NCBI GenBank assembly: GCA_009392815.1
Contig: VFFS01000045.1
Span: forward strand, 1-64,000
Direction: 5' to 3'
DNA length: 64,000 bases
DNA from: SAR202 cluster bacterium
GTDB lineage: Bacteria > Chloroflexota > Dehalococcoidia > Lucifugimonadales > UBA826
Below, piece after piece: positions 60,017 to 64,000 of the stretch (positions are counted from its first letter, which is position 1; each line of letters opens with the position of its first letter). The position numbers and the translations under genes are program-made. The notes under the pieces are model-generated. The model made no database searches, was not told the origin of the DNA, and saw only the letters and a program-made list of their open reading frames with translations.

Positions 60017-63000
60017 TTATTTTTCTCCCAACCTGAGTAACCTATTTAGAGATATTTTCCTAGCAACGAGAACAGAAATAACTGTGACCATTGCGAAAAC
60101 AACGCCCATAGAAAGATACGTACTAAGTAGACCGCTCCAATTTACCTGCATTATCAACGGAGGCAACACACTTATTCCTATGTCATCACTGCCCATAAAT
60201 GGAATCAGCACTGTACCTAATCTTTCTCCCATAAGAGTTCCAATAATCATTCCTAATACGACAACTGATAGGTGCTCCACCCACATAAGTGACATCAACT
60301 GGTTTTTAGATAATCCAATAGTCCTAAGTAAAGCAAATTGTGCTTCTCTCTCTCGAAAAGAAAAATAGGAATGTGAAACAAAGCCAATAGCACTGAGAAT
60401 GAGTATTGAACCAAAGGCGATTAGTAGAAGAGACCTCCAACCGGCCCTTACCAGCGGATCTATTGTGATGAGTGAAAGTGCCTCCTGTTTGTCTAGAATA
60501 TTCCCATATGAAAAAGGGCCATCTTCCTTAAGAGACCCCATTAATTTAATCCTCTCTGACTTTTCAATGGAATCATCGGTGGAAATCCATATTTCGTTGG
60601 GTGTTATTCCACCTCGCAAGATCCCTCGATTAGTAGTTGTCAGAACAGGTTCAAGTCCGGTTATTAAAAAACTTTCCTCTTTCGTATTCAGAGTTGGAAA
60701 ATATTCAAATTTGTCTATTAATATAATTTTTGTATGGTGACCCCCAACAGAAACAGTGAGCACATCATCTATAGAATGTCCTGAATTAGATAAAAATGAC
60801 TGTGAAGCAAGCGCGGGAATTGGGGCAAGTTGTAAGCCCGGGTATATGCCACGAGCTACCATAGGATTTCCCGTACCCCATGCAAACAACAAAGAACCAT
60901 CAGATTTAGCTCCCTGTTGAGATAACACAATTTGATCCATCTCAGCTTCAGGCACATTTTTTAATATATGCCACCCATTTATGTCGGAAAAAGACTCAAG
61001 ATTATCAACATTTCCCCAACCTGTTCTGGCCTTTATACTGTCTATGAGAATTGACCCGGAAGTAAGCGTTCCAGTAGGGTTGGTTTCGAGAACACTCAGT
61101 GACACTAGTGTTAGAGGAGCAGCCGGGGATAGCCTTCTCCATGGCCTACGGTTTTGAAATATTTCCACCTCTTTAAGGCTCCAGCTGGCAGAATCTAACA
61201 TCCCAAGCTCATAACTGAAATAGCGTCCGTTTGCATCCCGTAGTCGGGCAGCTAGAGCCACGCTAGGTCGAGATCTGTCAGGCTTCACAAGAACTCCCAA
61301 TGTACGAGCATCATCAGGAAGTTGTATACCCTGTGGTCGATCCATCTGTTCCAACTGGGAAAGCAACTCTTGAAGACTGACATCGGAATAATCGTCGCGA
61401 TATAAAGCAACTTCCCCAAATGTCGCTGGATCAACACCTAGGACCGTAACAGATTCCCCCAAGAATTTATTTGTTACGTCTAGTCCAGAATATCGAAACA
61501 CAGGACTTACAGTGTCAATATGTTTGTAGTTTTCATACGCCTCGGTCATAGATCGACTTCTTCCAACCGAGTTAAATCGAACTGAGGTAATCCTAATGTC
61601 CGAACCAACGGCATAAAGCTCACGATCCTGAAAACTCCTGTCCAAAGTACCCCCAAAACTGGCTGCAAATATACCCAGACCTGTCATTAGTATGATTAGA
61701 AGTATCAGGCGCGAGTAACTTGATGGATTACGGGACATCTGCCAAATCGCGAGAATTAGTCCCACTGGCATTCTTGAAGAAAATAATCTGCCAACCATGT
61801 TTAAAACTACTGGAAACAACCGCAAAAGGACCATTGCCAGCGCTAACAGTATTAATGCAGGAAGAACAAGCATAACCTGATTGAAAGCAACGTCTCCCAA
61901 AGCACTCTTTACAGCCAAGGATCCTTGTTCCATTAGCTGCCTGAATAACAAAATACCTAGAAATAGAAGTCCTACATCAATGTAATATTTTTGGAAAACA
62001 GATTGCTGTGTGTTCCTAATTAATGCCGATCTTTGGGCAGCTACATTAACCTTAGAAGCGTGTACAGCTGGGATGATCAATACTGCGAAACTCAGAATGC
62101 CCGCAATCGCACTCATTCCGTAGGCGAAGGCCGTGACTCTCACAGGCAGAAGTCCACCTCCGCTAAGATCGGAAAAAGAAGGCGTATATCCAAGGAGACC
62201 TATCGCTCCTGCAGCTATCAAAGGTCCAAATATTAACGCTACGAGGGATATAGTCCCACCTTCCAGCACAAACACAGCCAATATTTGAAAGGAAGTAGCA
62301 CCCCTGCTACGTAGCTGCGATATTTCAAATTTCCTCTGATCGACTACAAGAGTCGAAATTGAGAAAACATAGTAAAGAACTATCACGGTTATCATGATCA
62401 GTACTACAAACATTTGCAGCTTAGATAGCAAAATCCGACTGTCATACTGCTCCAGCGATGAATCTAACTCTGTGATCAAGGAGAAGTTGTTCAATTCAGC
62501 ACTGAGAGCCTGTCTCGTCAACAGGATTTCATTTTTCGCTGTAGACGCGTTAGAAGCCGTCAGACTATTGAGGTCTACATCCAACAACCATCCATACGTA
62601 GTCCCCATATCTTTTAGCAGTGGGCCCAAAATTTTCATATATGCGTCTTGGGACATATAAAGAGGAAGAGTCTCGAAACCTTCTCCTGAAACCGTTCCTC
62701 GCTTATATGAAGACATAAATATCCCATCAACAAGACGCCAATAACTATCGTCTTCGTCCGCCTTATCAAAAGTAGAAACTATTTTTACGCGAACAAAAGG
62801 GACCTCATCTGTCCAATAAGGTACGAGGGATACAATCGAACCCACTGTAAGCCCATTTTTTTTTGCTGCTTCTGTAGAAGTGGTTGCCTCTAGAAGAACA
62901 ACTCCGTCCCGATCCGTAGCATATACAGGGTTAGGTAACTCCATTCCATCTCTGATAGTTATCCTCTGAGACAAATCAGGTATGTATGCAACAAAGGCCC

Positions 63001-63391
63001 GCCGAGTATCACGACCAGCCCCCTCCTCATATCCCGAATTTGTCAGGAAAAATGTAGAAGACCGACCCGCGGATGTAAGCCCATTTAAGTAGGGTGAAAG
63101 CTTATTTTGAACTACATCTTCCACCTTCTCAATGACTCTATGGTATTCCTCCGTATTGGTAGGACCTCTCTCGGTTTGAACTAATATATTTGCATCATGT
63201 TCTCCGAGTTTATCCAGAGCACTCTTCAACGCAATTTCTCTAAGTGAGTCGAAAAATATAACAGTGCTCGACATTACAACCGAAGCAAGTAAAACACCGA
63301 GAACAACGGATGACAGCAGTTTCCAACTTGCGAGGCTCCGCCGAAAAACCATTATTGATGTGGTCACAAATCGACCGATCACATTTTTCAT
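60017..63391 (-). CDS. large FtsX/MacB-like ABC transporter permease
   Basis: 1124 aa, two FtsX-like domains (FEISQLRSRGATSFQILAVFVLEG; FREREAQFALLRTIGLSKNQLMSLMWVEH) plus large extracytoplasmic regions. Confidence 0.88.
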   Translation of the reverse strand: MKNVIGRFVTTSIMVFRRSLASWKLLSSVVLGVLLASVVMSSTVIFFDSLREIALKSALDKLGEHDANILVQTERGPTNTEEYHRVIEKVEDVVQNKLSPYLNGLTSAGRSSTFFLTNSGYEEGAGRDTRRAFVAYIPDLSQRITIRDGMELPNPVYATDRDGVVLLEATTSTEAAKKNGLTVGSIVSLVPYWTDEVPFVRVKIVSTFDKADEDDSYWRLVDGIFMSSYKRGTVSGEGFETLPLYMSQDAYMKILGPLLKDMGTTYGWLLDVDLNSLTASNASTAKNEILLTRQALSAELNNFSLITELDSSLEQYDSRILLSKLQMFVVLIMITVIVLYYVFSISTLVVDQRKFEISQLRSRGATSFQILAVFVLEGGTISLVALIFGPLIAAGAIGLLGYTPSFSDLSGGGLLPVRVTAFAYGMSAIAGILSFAVLIIPAVHASKVNVAAQRSALIRNTQQSVFQKYYIDVGLLFLGILLFRQLMEQGSLAVKSALGDVAFNQVMLVLPALILLALAMVLLRLFPVVLNMVGRLFSSRMPVGLILAIWQMSRNPSSYSRLILLIILMTGLGIFAASFGGTLDRSFQDRELYAVGSDIRITSVRFNSVGRSRSMTEAYENYKHIDTVSPVFRYSGLDVTNKFLGESVTVLGVDPATFGEVALYRDDYSDVSLQELLSQLEQMDRPQGIQLPDDARTLGVLVKPDRSRPSVALAARLRDANGRYFSYELGMLDSASWSLKEVEIFQNRRPWRRLSPAAPLTLVSLSVLETNPTGTLTSGSILIDSIKARTGWGNVDNLESFSDINGWHILKNVPEAEMDQIVLSQQGAKSDGSLLFAWGTGNPMVARGIYPGLQLAPIPALASQSFLSNSGHSIDDVLTVSVGGHHTKIILIDKFEYFPTLNTKEESFLITGLEPVLTTTNRGILRGGITPNEIWISTDDSIEKSERIKLMGSLKEDGPFSYGNILDKQEALSLITIDPLVRAGWRSLLLIAFGSILILSAIGFVSHSYFSFREREAQFALLRTIGLSKNQLMSLMWVEHLSVVVLGMIIGTLMGERLGTVLIPFMGSDDIGISVLPPLIMQVNWSGLLSTYLSMGVVFAMVTVISVLVARKISLNRLLRLGEK

Positions 63392-63398
63392 GTGTCAA

Positions 63399-64000
63399 TC
63401 ATTCCGAATCTCTCGCCAATGCACCTAAATGTATAGTCGAAAGGTAACTAGATAGCCATGCAATACAAACCGAAAAAACAACTCCAAATGCCATAAAAGC
63501 TACTCCCAATAGCCACCAATCTGTTACAAAAACGGCCGGGGGTAACATCTGCCTACCTTCTTCTGACACAACGACAAACTGAATGATGAATCTAGTCATT
63601 TGAAAACCTGTCCATGACCCAAGACCAAGTCCCATTATGAATATCGCGAAATTTTCCAAGCTCAATACACTAAGCACTTGAATTCGGGACAAGCCTAGAA
63701 ACCTGATCAATCCCATTTCAAAATGAGCACGTCGAGAAAGAAATATTACATAAACGAAATAGCCCATGGAGGTCATAAACACCGCCGTAAATGTGGCTAC
63801 TAATGTCATAGCCTTCCAACCTGCGGTCACTAAAGGATTTATTTGAGACTGATCAAACATGGAAGTTGATTCCATTAATTCTCGCCCAAATCCTGTCATC
63901 CTATCGATTTCATCAATTGTGTCTGTTCGAGTGCCTCTATCATCATTAAAAATATCGGAGGTTCGCTCATATGACGAGTCTAGATTCAAAAATATTTCAT
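63399..64000 (-). CDS. FtsX-like permease, truncated by window edge
   Basis: RRAHFEMGLIRFLGLSRIQVLSVLSLENFAIFIMGLGLGSWTGFQ; frame remains open past the TTG at 63989 to the end of the window. Confidence 0.8.
   Translation of the reverse strand, partial: EIFLNLDSSYERTSDIFNDDRGTRTDTIDEIDRMTGFGRELMESTSMFDQSQINPLVTAGWKAMTLVATFTAVFMTSMGYFVYVIFLSRRAHFEMGLIRFLGLSRIQVLSVLSLENFAIFIMGLGLGSWTGFQMTRFIIQFVVVSEEGRQMLPPAVFVTDWWLLGVAFMAFGVVFSVCIAWLSSYLSTIHLGALARDSE

Noticed and set aside
1-64000. tRNA/rRNA genes, CRISPR arrays, insertion sequences, integrases or prophage genes
   Set aside because: None recognised by reading: no T-loop signatures in tRNA context, no regularly spaced repeats, no transposase or integrase motifs.

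Overview
The window is a gene-dense bacterial chromosome segment with mostly ordinary core metabolism and housekeeping genes on both strands. I found no tRNA or rRNA gene, CRISPR array or mobile element. Gene content is compatible with a marine Chloroflexota/SAR202-like lineage, but that is inference only. Recognisable core genes include fabF, folC, dnaK-grpE-hspR, ccmC/ccmE, ilvD, rsmG, hom, rpsF-ssb-rpsR, thyX, aroH, trpA, lysC, thrB, mutS2 and fmt. Accessory genes include several SDRs, amidase, MFS, FAH and phosphotriesterase-family proteins, a reductive-dehalogenase-like Fe-S protein, an MMPL transporter and FtsX-like permeases. The strongest unusual signal is directly downstream of hom on the minus strand. 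The ORF track starts an ArsC/Spx-family protein at a GTG (36327), but the frame continues through an in-frame TGA to an ATG (36384) that overlaps the hom stop (TGATG). This gives M-E-I-D-T-I-T-F-Y-T-W-G-R-(UGA)-S-T-C-K-K-V..., so the UGA sits where the first Cys of a CxxC-type motif would be. A plausible bacterial SECIS-like hairpin follows about 23 nt after the UGA. I interpret this as a candidate selenocysteine-containing ArsC-like protein missed by standard ORF calling. Other points of interest are a CcmE with CxxxY instead of HxxxY, a LprG/LppX-like lipoprotein plus DHA2-type MFS pair, an OLD-like ATPase with a degenerate Toprim region, a HAD gene with no ATG/GTG/TTG start available, and a structured intergenic region at 44880-45064.
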